DNA from: Pyrinomonadaceae bacterium
Lineage (GTDB): Bacteria > Acidobacteriota > Blastocatellia > Pyrinomonadales > Pyrinomonadaceae
Reading direction: 5' to 3'
NCBI GenBank assembly: GCA_013812565.1
Contig: JACCTF010000539.1
Location: 1-8,839, forward strand
Length of the DNA: 8,839 nt
Position numbers and translations under genes: made by a program. Positions 1-6,862 of this stretch are shown here, in pieces (position 1 is the first letter of the stretch; each line of letters opens with the position of its first letter). The notes below the pieces were generated by a model. The model was given only the letters and a program-made list of their open reading frames with translations. It did not search any database and was not told the DNA's origin.

Positions 1-1
1 G

Positions 2-97
2 AAGGGGGCAGCGATAGGAGCGATCACCGGCGGCGGCGGCGCTGCCGTTTATACTTACGGAATACGCAAGCGGCGTCGTTCGTCAAGAGCTTACTGA
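2..97 (+). CDS. C-terminal end of a glycine-zipper-like protein (5' end outside window)
   Basis: The frame is open from the left edge to a TGA at 95-97 and gives 31 residues. It starts KGAAIGAITGGGGAAVYTYG and ends in a basic tail (IRKRRRSSRAY). The small-residue pattern with GxxxG-like spacing resembles the glycine-zipper segments of outer-membrane or periplasmic proteins, in which GAAIGA-type repeats are common. Only the tail is visible, so neither a signal peptide nor the full domain can be checked. The glycine run lies in a GGC-rich stretch that is low in complexity, so a chance open frame is possible. The family call is an inference from composition and motif feel. Confidence 0.42.
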   Translation, partial: KGAAIGAITGGGGAAVYTYGIRKRRRSSRAY

Positions 98-305
98 TGT
101 TTCATAAGTTTTCTGTTCGCTTTGACGAACGCGAACTACAAGCTCAATCTTTGACGGGTCAGATGCGCTCACCAGCTTTAGCTCAAGTTGGCGAGCGCAT
201 TCTTTTTATGAATGTTGAATGGGATATTGAACGGGCAGCAGCAACTCGTGTACCAGTCACATGTGCTTCTATTTGATTGCAGGGCGGCAGGTAAGTCGGC
301 CCCGT

Positions 306-2624
306 TCATAGCTCGTTCGTTGAGCGCCGGTAGTCGAGCGTCAGTTCACCATCTCGCTCATCAATGAAAACTTCCCACCCTGTTTGCAAATCGCCAAAGA
401 GTAGTTGCTCGGCAAGCGGCTCTTTGATCTTGGATTGAATGAGCCGCGCCATCGGGCGTGCGCCGTATTGCTTGTCGTAGCCCTGCCTGGCGAGCCATGC
501 TCGCCCTGCCTCAGTTAGTTCAATCATAATCTTTTTCGCCGCGAGTTGGGTGCGCAGTTCGTTGATAAACTTGTCAACGACACGCTCGGTTGTTTCAAAA
601 CTGAGCGGCGCAAAGGCGATCCACGCATCAAGGCGGTTGCGGAACTCCGGACTAAAAGTACGCTCGATGGCTCCGTGGCCTTTGCCTCTTCCGGCATTGT
701 CGGCGGTGTTAACATCGCCGGCACTGCTCTCGGTTCTTGCTATGCTCTCGCGCTGGAATCCAATGCCGCGGTCGCTCATCTCGCGCGCTCCAGCATTTGT
801 CGTCATGATCAGTACAACGTTGCGGAAGTCCGCGCGCTTACCGTTGTTGTCCGTGAGCGTCGCGTGATCCATCACTTGCAGCAGAATGTTGAAGAGATTC
901 GGGTGCGCCTTCTCTATTTCATCAAGCACCAGCACCGCATACGGAGTTTTGTTGACAGCATCGGTCAACAGTCCGCCTTGATCAAAGCCGACATAGCCGG
1001 GCGGCGCGCCAATCAGCCGCGACACGGTGTGCGCTTCCGCATACTCGCTCATGTCGAAGCGTAAGAATTCGACGCCCAGACTGTTTGCAAGCTGCTTCGC
1101 CAGTTCCGTTTTGCCGACGCCGGTCGGGCCGGAGAAGAGAAAAGACCCCGTCGGTTTATCTGGACTCCCTAAGCCGGAACGCGCGAGCTTAATGGCGTTG
1201 ACAATCCGTCGGATCGCTGCATCTTGCCCGAAGATAACTGAATGCAAATCGCCTTCAAGGCGCTGTAAACGGTCGCGCTCTGAACTGGCAACGGATTTTG
1301 GTGGAACTTTCGCGATGCGCGCAACTACCGTCTCGATGTCTTTCGGGCGAATCGTCTTCGGTCGTTTCTCAACCGGCAACAGTTTCACTATGGCCCCGGC
1401 TTCGTCCATCACATCAATCGCTTTGTCCGGCAGGAAGCGATCATTGATGTGCTTGTGGCTGAGTTCGGCGGCGGCGCGCAAAGCTTCGGCGGTGTAGCGT
1501 ATGCCGTGGTGCTCTTCATAGCGGCTCTTTAAGCCAGAGAGAATCTGGATGGTTTCTTCAACGCTCGGTTCGCCGACCTCAATTCGTTGGAAGCGACGCG
1601 CCAGTGCGCGGTCGCGTTCGAAAGCGTTTTTGTACTCGGCGTAGGTGGTTGAACCGATGCAGCGGAGTTCGCCGGAAGCGAGCGCTGGTTTGATGATGTT
1701 GGAGGCGTCCATTGAACCACCGCTGACCGCGCCCGCACCGACCACCGTGTGGATCTCGTCGATAAACAGAATCGAGTTCGGGATCTGCTTCATGCGCGCG
1801 ACGACGCCCTTGAGTCGCTGCTCAAACTCGCCGCGATACTTTGTGCCTGCCAAGAGCGCCCCCATGTCGAGCGCGTAAACTTGGGCATCCAGCAGCACTT
1901 CGGGAACCTCGCCAAGATGAATCTTGAGCGCCAACCCTTCCGCGATTGCGGTTTTACCGACACCGGGTTCGCCAACGTAAATCGGATTATTCTTGCGACG
2001 ACGACACAGCACTTGGATGGTGCGTTCCAACTCGCGCGTGCGACCGATCAAGGGATCGATGCTTCCACCGGCCGCGCGTTCAACGAGGTTAACGGCGAAA
2101 GCGGCGAGCGGGTCGGAAGGCATGCTCGCTTCACCTTCTTCTTCAAGATCGCTTCCCTCATCGGGGTGAGAAACGGGTTGGGTCCCTTCGGACACCTTCG
2201 AGATGCCGTGAGTGATGTACTTGAGCACGTCGAGCCGCGAGATGCCTTGCTTCTTGAGAAAGTAGACGGCGTAGGATCCGTCGGCTTGGTAGAGCGCGGC
2301 GAGAACGTTGTTGCCGTTGATCTCCCGTTGGCCCGACCCCTCGGCTTGTTGCAGAGCATACTCAAGCACACTCTGAAACAAGGCGGTCTGCTCCGGCATC
2401 TGCTTGCTTGACGGCGGCAGCTTTTCAAGCTGCTCGCTAAGAAACTTTTGCACTTGGGCTTTGAGGCGCTCGAGGTCCCCGCCGCACTGGCGAATAGTGT
2501 TGCGCGCCGTGCGGTCATGTAGCAGCGCAAACAGCAGATGTTCGAGCGTAATATATTCGTGACGCCGCCGAATCGCTTCATTAACGGCGATACTAAGTGT
2601 GGCTTGTAGTTCTTTTGAAATCAT
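306..2624 (-). CDS. clpA: ATP-dependent Clp protease ATP-binding subunit ClpA
   Basis: A double-AAA+ unfoldase of 772 residues that feeds substrates to ClpP and takes N-degron substrates from ClpS. The N-domain (1 to about 140) contains the [11 protein letters not shown] signature and is followed by an acidic linker (about 156-166). AAA-1 has Walker A GEPGVGKT (218-225), pore loop KYRGEFE (262-268), Walker B ILFIDE (285-290) and arginines 343-344. AAA-2 has Walker A GPTGVGKT (499-506), GYVGF (543-547), Walker B VLVLDE (564-569) and the sensor-2 motif GARP (721-724). The ClpP-docking tripeptide is IGF (621-623). The chosen start begins MISKELQ, which aligns with the E. coli ClpA N-terminus. 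The frame stays open 21 codons further upstream, to an ATG at 2687, but those codons lie inside an intergenic repeat, so I reject that start. No Shine-Dalgarno is visible. The gene lies 84 nt downstream of clpS. The segment between IGF and [10 protein letters not shown] is about 17 residues longer than in E. coli. Confidence 0.96.
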   Translation of the reverse strand: MISKELQATLSIAVNEAIRRRHEYITLEHLLFALLHDRTARNTIRQCGGDLERLKAQVQKFLSEQLEKLPPSSKQMPEQTALFQSVLEYALQQAEGSGQREINGNNVLAALYQADGSYAVYFLKKQGISRLDVLKYITHGISKVSEGTQPVSHPDEGSDLEEEGEASMPSDPLAAFAVNLVERAAGGSIDPLIGRTRELERTIQVLCRRRKNNPIYVGEPGVGKTAIAEGLALKIHLGEVPEVLLDAQVYALDMGALLAGTKYRGEFEQRLKGVVARMKQIPNSILFIDEIHTVVGAGAVSGGSMDASNIIKPALASGELRCIGSTTYAEYKNAFERDRALARRFQRIEVGEPSVEETIQILSGLKSRYEEHHGIRYTAEALRAAAELSHKHINDRFLPDKAIDVMDEAGAIVKLLPVEKRPKTIRPKDIETVVARIAKVPPKSVASSERDRLQRLEGDLHSVIFGQDAAIRRIVNAIKLARSGLGSPDKPTGSFLFSGPTGVGKTELAKQLANSLGVEFLRFDMSEYAEAHTVSRLIGAPPGYVGFDQGGLLTDAVNKTPYAVLVLDEIEKAHPNLFNILLQVMDHATLTDNNGKRADFRNVVLIMTTNAGAREMSDRGIGFQRESIARTESSAGDVNTADNAGRGKGHGAIERTFSPEFRNRLDAWIAFAPLSFETTERVVDKFINELRTQLAAKKIMIELTEAGRAWLARQGYDKQYGARPMARLIQSKIKEPLAEQLLFGDLQTGWEVFIDERDGELTLDYRRSTNEL

Positions 2625-2630
2625 ATAATT

Positions 2631-2710
2631 AGATGTCAGATGCCAGATGCCGGATGTCAGTTCTTTGCTTTTACTAGCAACTGACATCTGACCTCTAGCA
2701 TCTGCTGTCT
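2631..2710. repeat. Heptad-repeat inverted pair in the clpS-clpA gap
   Basis: The left arm (2631-2662) is four 7-bp units, AGATGTC, AGATGCC, AGATGCC and GGATGTC, followed by AGTT. The right arm (2679-2710) is close to its reverse complement, with 25 of 32 positions matching and the innermost 10 bp identical (AACTGACATC). A 16-nt spacer separates the arms. The right arm reaches into the clpS stop codon, and the left arm ends just before the clpA start. As RNA the pair could fold into a long hairpin between the two cistrons. It belongs to the same 7-bp-periodic family as the repeats at 3177-3241 and 7991-8103. Confidence 0.85.
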
Positions 2711-3023
2711 ATTCTTCCTCGGCCGTGCAGAGCAGTGGATACTCGTGTGCCTGGGCTAAGTCCATGGCTTTGGTGACTTTCATTTCGGCAATCTCGTGAG
2801 TATAGACACCTGCTATGCCGACGCCTTCGGTATGAACCTGGAACATGATCCGAACGGCGTCCGAGTCCGTTCGCTGGAAGACACTCTGGAGAATGAAGAC
2901 GACAAATTCCATTGATGTGAAGTCATCATTGTGGAGCAGAACTTTGTAGAGTGGTGGCTTCTTGAGCTTTGACTTGCTCTTTGTAACCACGGCTTCGTCG
3001 TGTTCATAATCATGTATCGGCAT
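2709..3023 (-). CDS. clpS: ATP-dependent Clp protease adaptor protein ClpS
   Basis: A 104-residue N-degron adaptor that binds destabilising N-terminal residues and delivers the protein to ClpA. A charged flexible N-terminal extension (1 to about 24, rich in Lys, Asp, Glu and His) precedes the core. The core has the pocket residues N32-D33-D34 in LLHNDDFTSMEFV, the gatekeeper-position M38, and H64 in VHTEGVGIAGVYTHEIAE, all in the family's usual order. Length is normal for ClpS. The ATG at 3021-3023 is the natural start because it gives an extension of typical length. No clear Shine-Dalgarno precedes it. It is the first gene of a clpS-clpA unit and is transcribed divergently from aat across a 230-nt gap. 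The downstream gap to clpA carries a heptad inverted repeat. I see no convincing sigma-70 promoter in the upstream gap. Confidence 0.96.
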   Translation of the reverse strand: MPIHDYEHDEAVVTKSKSKLKKPPLYKVLLHNDDFTSMEFVVFILQSVFQRTDSDAVRIMFQVHTEGVGIAGVYTHEIAEMKVTKAMDLAQAHEYPLLCTAEEE

Positions 3024-3176
3024 AGCAGCGGTATCTTACGTCAACCATTTAGCTCTGACATAAATAGAATACCAGCATCGAGGGGGAAATGCAGAGCGGT
3101 GCCAAGTTTGTTGTCTCAGGTGACTAAAGGCTTGTACCTCCGGCTACATTGATGCTACAAAGCGGGCCGCTGAATT

Positions 3177-3241
3177 AGAAGTCAGAAGTCAGGAGTCAGA
3201 ATAAAACGGCTTCCGCCTTGACATTCTGACTCCTGACTTCT
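3177..3241. repeat. Perfect 19-bp inverted repeat built on 7-bp units, clpS-aat gap
   Basis: Tandem units AGAAGTC (3177-3183), AGAAGTC (3184-3190) and AGGAGTC (3191-3197) lead into AGAAT. The 19-nt segment 3184-3202 is repeated exactly in reverse complement at 3223-3241 across a 20-nt loop. The right arm ends 12 nt before the aat ATG, so a transcript starting upstream would carry a 19-bp stem directly before the start codon. It belongs to the same repeat family as 2631-2710, with different unit bases but the same period and layout. The rest of the 3024-3253 gap shows nothing else that I can support. Confidence 0.9.
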
Positions 3242-3253
3242 GTGCTTTGATGT

Positions 3254-3940
3254 ATGTCTCTTATCCGCTTCCCAGACCCGCGCCACGCCAGCCCCGAAGG
3301 AATCGTTGCGCTGGGTGGCAACCTCCATGTGGACACGCTGCTTGCGGCTTACCGGCAGGGGATCTTTCCGTGGCCTATCGACGGGTTACCGCTTACATGG
3401 TTCTGTCCAGAGGAAAGAGCCGTGCTCGATTTCGCCCAGCTCCATGTGCCGCGCAGTCTCGTTAAAGAGCGAAGACGAACCTCTTTGCGGTTCACTATCG
3501 ATGCCGATTTTCATGCGGTGATTACAGGATGTGCCGGGGTGAAACGCGCGCGAGAAGATGGCACATGGATTACGCCGCGGATAATCCGCGCCTACTGCGA
3601 GCTGCACGCGAGGGGCCATGCTCACAGCGTTGAAGCATGGGAAGGAAACATGCTCGTCGGTGGTATGTACGGAGTTGATGTGGATGGCGCGTTCGCAGGC
3701 GAAAGCATGTTTCATCTACGTCCCAACGCTTCCAAGCTTGCGCTTCTATATCTGATTGAACATCTTCGGGCGAGAGGACTTGACTGGATGGACATTCAAG
3801 TTATCACGCCGCACATGAAAGCGCTTGGCGCGATAATCATTGCGCGCGATGAGTTTCTCGAACGACTCTCGCTCGCGCGCAGGCGCGGACTCAAGCTGTT
3901 CGAGTCACAAGACATAGATCAACAAGGGCACACAGGATGA
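3254..3940 (+). CDS. aat: Leucyl/phenylalanyl-tRNA--protein transferase
   Basis: A 228-residue cytoplasmic enzyme that transfers Leu or Phe from charged tRNA to N-terminal Arg or Lys, making an N-degron read by ClpS. It shows family landmarks in order: a substrate-entry segment with ALGGNL and YRQGIFPWP (about 19-41), then DGTWITPRIIRAY (about 101-113), HARGHAHSVEAWEG (about 116-129), LVGGMYGV, FAGESMF and the NASKLALLYLIEHL helix, then DIQVITPHMKALGA. An in-frame TGA at 3248-3250 fixes ATG 3254 as the first usable start. No Shine-Dalgarno is visible, and a repeat hairpin arm ends 12 nt upstream. The last residues (about GHTG) and the TGA stop come from an ACACAGGATGAACA repeat, so the natural C-terminus may have been altered. 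Placement beside divergent clpS-clpA fits one N-degron pathway. In E. coli aat also maps close to clpSA. Confidence 0.95.
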   Translation: MSLIRFPDPRHASPEGIVALGGNLHVDTLLAAYRQGIFPWPIDGLPLTWFCPEERAVLDFAQLHVPRSLVKERRRTSLRFTIDADFHAVITGCAGVKRAREDGTWITPRIIRAYCELHARGHAHSVEAWEGNMLVGGMYGVDVDGAFAGESMFHLRPNASKLALLYLIEHLRARGLDWMDIQVITPHMKALGAIIIARDEFLERLSLARRRGLKLFESQDIDQQGHTG

Positions 3941-3943
3941 ACA
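3930..3943 (+). repeat. ACACAGGATG-type dispersed repeat, left copy
   Basis: The sequence ACACAGGATGAACA, continued by GGATAT, overlaps the end of aat and supplies its stop codon. Its partner at 4237-4250 is the reverse complement with 13 of 14 matches. Repeats with this wording recur between genes in some environmental bacterial genomes. That last point is recollection, not something shown here. Confidence 0.7.
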
Positions 3944-3984
3944 GGATATAAGCACAAGGAATGAGGAGAACATAATGTACATCC

Positions 3985-4231
3985 CATTGGTATCTACACA
4001 AGTGAAAGGGGGCTTATCTTAGCTTCCTTAGCTCTGAAAGAGCGGCGTTCAATAGCCCGACGCGCCGGGCAACGAGTAGACCTTGATGCGGAGCCCTGAC
4101 AGGGCGAAATAACTGACATGTCGCCCTAGGGCTTGGACGAAAACTGGACGTGGACCCCGGCGCGGTGCGCCGGGCTACTGAATATCGCCACTTCGTGGCT
4201 AAAAGCAGCTTGCCAATACTTGTGTAGATAT
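3985..4231. mobile_element. REP/MITE-like element with 13-bp terminal inverted repeats and six palindromes
   Basis: Perfect terminal repeats TATCTACACAAGT (3991-4003) and ACTTGTGTAGATA (4218-4230) bracket a non-coding core. In order the core holds GCTCT-GAA-AGAGC (4031-4043), GCCCG-n6-CGGGC (4055-4070), GCCCT-GAC-AGGGC (4093-4105), GCCCTAGGGC (4123-4132), CCCGGCGC-GGT-GCGCCGGG (4156-4174) and GCCAC-TTC-GTGGC (4187-4199). The second half mirrors the first, so the whole is a long imperfect palindrome. On the minus strand GTAG (4175-4178) directly precedes the strongest hairpin. That is the known layout of REP sequences, a GTAG tetranucleotide plus hairpin, which are moved by RAYT (TnpA-REP) transposases. 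The flanks TAATGTACATCC (3973-3984) and TAATGTGTACATCC (4232-4245) may be an imperfect target duplication. There is no transposase, so if mobile the element depends on one elsewhere. It fills most of the 323-nt gap between convergent aat and the dioxygenase gene and could also act as a terminator for both. Confidence 0.68.
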
Positions 4232-4236
4232 TAATG

Positions 4237-4250
4237 TGTACATCCTGTGT
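4237..4250 (-). repeat. ACACAGGATG-type dispersed repeat, right copy (inverted)
   Basis: TGTACATCCTGTGT is the inverted partner of 3930-3943. The continuation CCCTGTTTAA runs almost to the dioxygenase stop codon at 4264. With the left copy it encloses the six-palindrome element, which gives two nested layers of inverted repeats in one convergent intergenic space. Confidence 0.65.
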
Positions 4251-4263
4251 CCCTGTTTAAGTT

Positions 4264-5145
4264 TTAGTTGACAGCGTTCGGATTGAGAAGCAGCGGAAAG
4301 AATTGACCTCCCATCTTCTTACCCGCCGGGACCGGCGGCACATCTTTAAGCAGGGGATCGTTTGAGGCGGAGCGAACGCCGTCGCGAAAGACATTGATGA
4401 CGGTCGCGCGGCGCTGCCGGTCAGTGCGGTTCTCAAAAGAGCCATGAACCATCAGAGGGTGGTGAAAGGAGCCTTCGCCTTTCTTCAACTCAATGGCGAC
4501 TGGTTTGAACTGTTCCTTTTGTTCATCCGACAAAACGCTTTGAATCGCATCCATGTTGTCGGCGAGGCCGGTCACGGGCAGCAGGTTCCAGCGATGGCTG
4601 CCGGGGATGTAATGCAAACAGCCGTTGTCGCGCGTCGCGTCATCCAGCCCGATCCAACACGTGAGGTGCGTCATCGGCTCGGTTCTCGTCCAGTAGGAAT
4701 AATCTTGATGCCACGCGACGATGCCGCCGTGATGCGACGGTTTGCAGAAAAGCTGGTCGTGCCAGAAACGAACCGGGCCATCCAGCAACTGTGACGCGGG
4801 CACTGTAAATGCCGGGTTCCACAGAATGTCGTGAAAAGCAGGCGCGATCCGCCAAGCTCCCAAGGCATGGAAGAGAACGCGCGACGGATCGCTTGATTCG
4901 TTCGAATGATACTCATGAAATAGATGGTTGCCGGGATGTGAGGGATCGGTGAGCGGCGCTAACTGTTCACGGAGAACATCCACCTGGCTCTCGGTCAACA
5001 GGGGGATTCCAGAGACATAACCGTTCTTTCGGAAGAACTCGATCTGCTCATCGCTCAGGCGGTAATGAATCCATTCCCCTTGAGTTGATGGCATCCTTAA
5101 AAGATCGCTGACTAAGTCGTGGCGGGTGGACAGATCTTCTATCAT
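4264..5145 (-). CDS. Phytanoyl-CoA dioxygenase (PhyH) family Fe(II)/2-oxoglutarate oxygenase
   Basis: A predicted 293-residue soluble protein with no signal peptide or membrane segment. Residues 30-47 ([18 protein letters not shown]) match the usual PhyH opening. The iron-binding facial triad is visible as H146-x-D148 in AWHQDYSYW and H234 in [11 protein letters not shown]245 (or R246), about 11 residues later, is in place to bind 2-oxoglutarate. The stretch [23 protein letters not shown] (about 162-184) is also typical of the fold. The active site looks intact, so hydroxylation of a small organic substrate is likely. The family is broad and nothing nearby identifies the substrate. The start is supported by a good Shine-Dalgarno (5152-5160) 6 nt upstream. 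The gene is convergent with aat and divergent from the epimerase gene, so it is probably monocistronic. Confidence 0.88.
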   Translation of the reverse strand: MIEDLSTRHDLVSDLLRMPSTQGEWIHYRLSDEQIEFFRKNGYVSGIPLLTESQVDVLREQLAPLTDPSHPGNHLFHEYHSNESSDPSRVLFHALGAWRIAPAFHDILWNPAFTVPASQLLDGPVRFWHDQLFCKPSHHGGIVAWHQDYSYWTRTEPMTHLTCWIGLDDATRDNGCLHYIPGSHRWNLLPVTGLADNMDAIQSVLSDEQKEQFKPVAIELKKGEGSFHHPLMVHGSFENRTDRQRRATVINVFRDGVRSASNDPLLKDVPPVPAGKKMGGQFFPLLLNPNAVN

Positions 5146-5151
5146 GTTGGC

Positions 5152-5160
5152 TCACCTCTC
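5152..5160 (-). promoter_or_regulatory. Ribosome binding site of the dioxygenase gene
   Basis: On the minus strand GAGAGGTGA lies 6 nt before the ATG at 5143-5145. It is one of the few clear Shine-Dalgarno sequences in the window and fixes this start. Confidence 0.8.
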
Positions 5161-5330
5161 GGCAGATAAGATTTCCCGTTCTTGAAACAAGACGTATAAG
5201 CAAATTTCTTCGAGGCGAAAAATAGCGCAAGGATTGAGAAGATACAAGTTCTTGGGCAGTGGGCAAGCGCTGATTCGATGTCATTGGCTGTCAATCTTAT
5301 ATTTTATGTTTTGGCTGTAGATACTCCGGG

Positions 5331-5397
5331 CTGCCTTCTGCCTTCTATCTTTTCTCTGTGCACTCTCTGTGTCCCTCTGTGTCTTTGTGGTAAAAAC
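5331..5397 (-). repeat. AGAAGGC heptads plus CACAGAG-type dispersed repeat
   Basis: Read on the minus strand this is CCACAAAGACACAGAGGGAC, then ACAGAGAGTGCACAGAGAAAAG, then two AGAAGGC heptads (5333-5346). The CACAGAG wording occurs as an intergenic repeat in several environmental phyla, which is recollection and was not tested. Purine-rich units and the adjoining 7-bp period link it to the other repeats here. It sits mid-way in the divergent gap. Confidence 0.7.
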
Positions 5398-5466
5398 TAA
5401 CTTCCCCTAACCCATAACCATCATTGAAATTTGGACGATCACTTAAACGTTGAAAAAACAGTTGCC

Positions 5467-5474
5467 AAGGAGAG
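5467..5474 (+). promoter_or_regulatory. Ribosome binding site of the epimerase gene
   Basis: AAGGAGAG directly abuts ATG 5475 and lies before a second ATG at 5478. The core AAGGAG is 2 nt from the first ATG and 5 nt from the second. The second spacing is the normal one, so translation probably starts at 5478. Confidence 0.75.
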
Positions 5475-6794
5475 ATGATGTTCCACGACGAATGGAGAAC
5501 GATCCGAAAATGTTTGGCGCTTGTAATTGTTTCCCTTCTCACATCCCAAGTCTCTATCCGCGCACAGGATCAAAGCGCGTTGGCGAAAACTTACACCCCG
5601 AAGTTAGAGAAGATTCTTACTGAAAACATCGCCGCTTTCTGGTACACCAAAAGCCTTGACCGCAAGAACGGCGGGTACATTATCAACTTCGGTCCACGAG
5701 GCGAGCCGAAGGGTGAAGGCACCAAGATGATAGTCACCCAGGCACGCATGGTGTGGCTCTTCTCAAGACTGGCGAGGGCCGGTGGCTACGGCCGACAAAG
5801 AGAGTATCTGGAGGCCGCGGAGTTGGGTTATCGCTTCCTGACAGAAAAGATGTGGGACAGAAAGAACGGGGGCTTTTACTGGGAGGTGGACCCAACCGGC
5901 GATCAAAAGCTGAAGCCGCGAAAACATCTCTACGGGCAGGCCTTCGCGCTCTATGCCATCTCTGAATACTACCTGGCGAGCAGAAACAAAGAGGTGTTGG
6001 ATTTCGCCGTCCGGTTCTTCAACCTGCTCGAAACAAAGTCGCACGACAAAGTTTATGGGGGCTACATCGAGTTCTTCAACGAAGACTGGACCACTCCGCC
6101 GCGCACTGAAACTTCATACATGAGTGGTGAGCCTGGATGGAAGTTGATGAACACGCACTTGCATTTGCTTGAAGCGATGACAACTTTTTATCGTGCCGCG
6201 AAGTTGCCGCTTGCGCGCGAACGTCTGCTTGAGTTAATCACGATTGAAAGCAACGCCGTGGTGCGAAAAGATATAGGAGCGTGCACGGATAAATACGAAC
6301 GCGATTGGACGCCGCGACTGGATGGAGAATATGCGCGCGTGTCTTATGGTCACGATCTTGAGAATATATGGTTACTCATTGATGCGTGCGACGCGGCGGG
6401 AGTTTCTAACCGTCCTTTGCTTGATCTATATCGAACGTTGTTCGACTACTCGCTGCGGTATGGGTACGACCATGAGAACGGCGGATTCTATGACAGCGGA
6501 GCTTTCAACAAAGCGGCGGACAAACGCAACAAAATCTGGTGGGTCGAAGCCGAAGCAATTGTCAGCGCTTTGTACATGTATCGTATGACCGGGGATGCAA
6601 AGTACCTTGCCGTCTTCGAGAAGACTTTTGGTTTTATCGAGAAGCGCATAGTGGATTGGCAGCACGGTGAATGGCACGCCGTCATCACGCCTGACGGACG
6701 AACCGAAGGCGACAAAGCACACGCTTGGAAAGCGGGTTATCACCAGGGCCGCGCGATGATCGAATGTTTGGAGATACTCAAGCAGAAAGGATGA
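5475..6794 (+). CDS. Exported AGE-family (N-acylglucosamine / cellobiose) 2-epimerase-like protein
   Basis: A 439-residue (alpha/alpha)6-barrel enzyme predicted to epimerise a sugar at C2. Landmarks of the cellobiose 2-epimerase branch appear in order: R91 in TQARMVW, HLYGQAFALYAISEYY (151-166), MNTHLHLLEA (225-234) with H228/H230, YGHDLENIWLL (291-301) with H293, WWVEAEAIVSAL (355-366), and YHQGRAMIE (422-430) with H423. These His, Arg and Trp positions correspond to the catalytic set of characterised cellobiose epimerases, so the site looks intact. Length is close to the family's 390-420 residues plus a signal. The N-terminus has a basic stretch (RTIRK), a hydrophobic core (about 14-28) and a likely cleavage after IRA (residue 30), so I infer Sec export. 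Characterised relatives are mostly cytoplasmic. The second Met (5478) is the likelier start from Shine-Dalgarno spacing. The next gene starts 68 nt downstream on the same strand and is probably co-transcribed. The substrate is unknown. Confidence 0.88.
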   Translation: MMFHDEWRTIRKCLALVIVSLLTSQVSIRAQDQSALAKTYTPKLEKILTENIAAFWYTKSLDRKNGGYIINFGPRGEPKGEGTKMIVTQARMVWLFSRLARAGGYGRQREYLEAAELGYRFLTEKMWDRKNGGFYWEVDPTGDQKLKPRKHLYGQAFALYAISEYYLASRNKEVLDFAVRFFNLLETKSHDKVYGGYIEFFNEDWTTPPRTETSYMSGEPGWKLMNTHLHLLEAMTTFYRAAKLPLARERLLELITIESNAVVRKDIGACTDKYERDWTPRLDGEYARVSYGHDLENIWLLIDACDAAGVSNRPLLDLYRTLFDYSLRYGYDHENGGFYDSGAFNKAADKRNKIWWVEAEAIVSALYMYRMTGDAKYLAVFEKTFGFIEKRIVDWQHGEWHAVITPDGRTEGDKAHAWKAGYHQGRAMIECLEILKQKG

Positions 6795-6862
6795 CGGAAA
6801 CTGTTTTATACTAACGAGCGCTCGCAAGCTGAACATTGAACCTCATCTCATAGGACACGAAT

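Larger units (their letters stand above)
5146..5474. other. 329-nt divergent intergenic region
   Basis: It separates the dioxygenase gene (minus) from the epimerase gene (plus) and must hold promoters for both. It contains the dioxygenase Shine-Dalgarno, a repeat block at 5331-5397 and the epimerase Shine-Dalgarno. A minus-strand TTGACA lies at 5289-5294, but no good -10 box sits at the right distance. TTGAAA at 5424-5429 on the plus strand likewise lacks a partner. I therefore call no promoter. No small gene or RNA was seen. Confidence 0.6.

Noticed and set aside
97..276. Small 59-codon open frame starting at a TGATG overlap with the left-edge gene
   Set aside because: No Shine-Dalgarno and no recognisable motif or hydrophobic pattern. 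The frame is short enough to be chance. Overlapping start and stop alone is not sufficient.
546..1064. 172-codon plus-strand open frame opposite clpA
   Set aside because: It lies wholly antisense to a well-conserved ClpA AAA-2 region. The protein shows no family features and is a codon-use shadow.
1749..2411. 220-codon plus-strand open frame opposite clpA
   Set aside because: Antisense to the ClpA AAA-1 and linker region, whose reading is unambiguous. No independent ribosome site or domain.
3177..3241. CRISPR-like interpretation of the AGAAGTC units
   Set aside because: The 7-bp units are contiguous with no unique spacers, so this is a tandem/inverted repeat and not a CRISPR array.
6807..6812. 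TATACT as a -10 promoter box between the epimerase and isomerase genes
   Set aside because: Good hexamer, but nothing like TTGACA at 16-18 nt upstream. The short gap favours co-transcription.
6815..6824. 10-bp palindrome CGAGCGCTCG between the epimerase and isomerase genes
   Set aside because: Too short, with no loop or T-tract, and not repeated elsewhere in the window. Not enough for an operator or terminator call.
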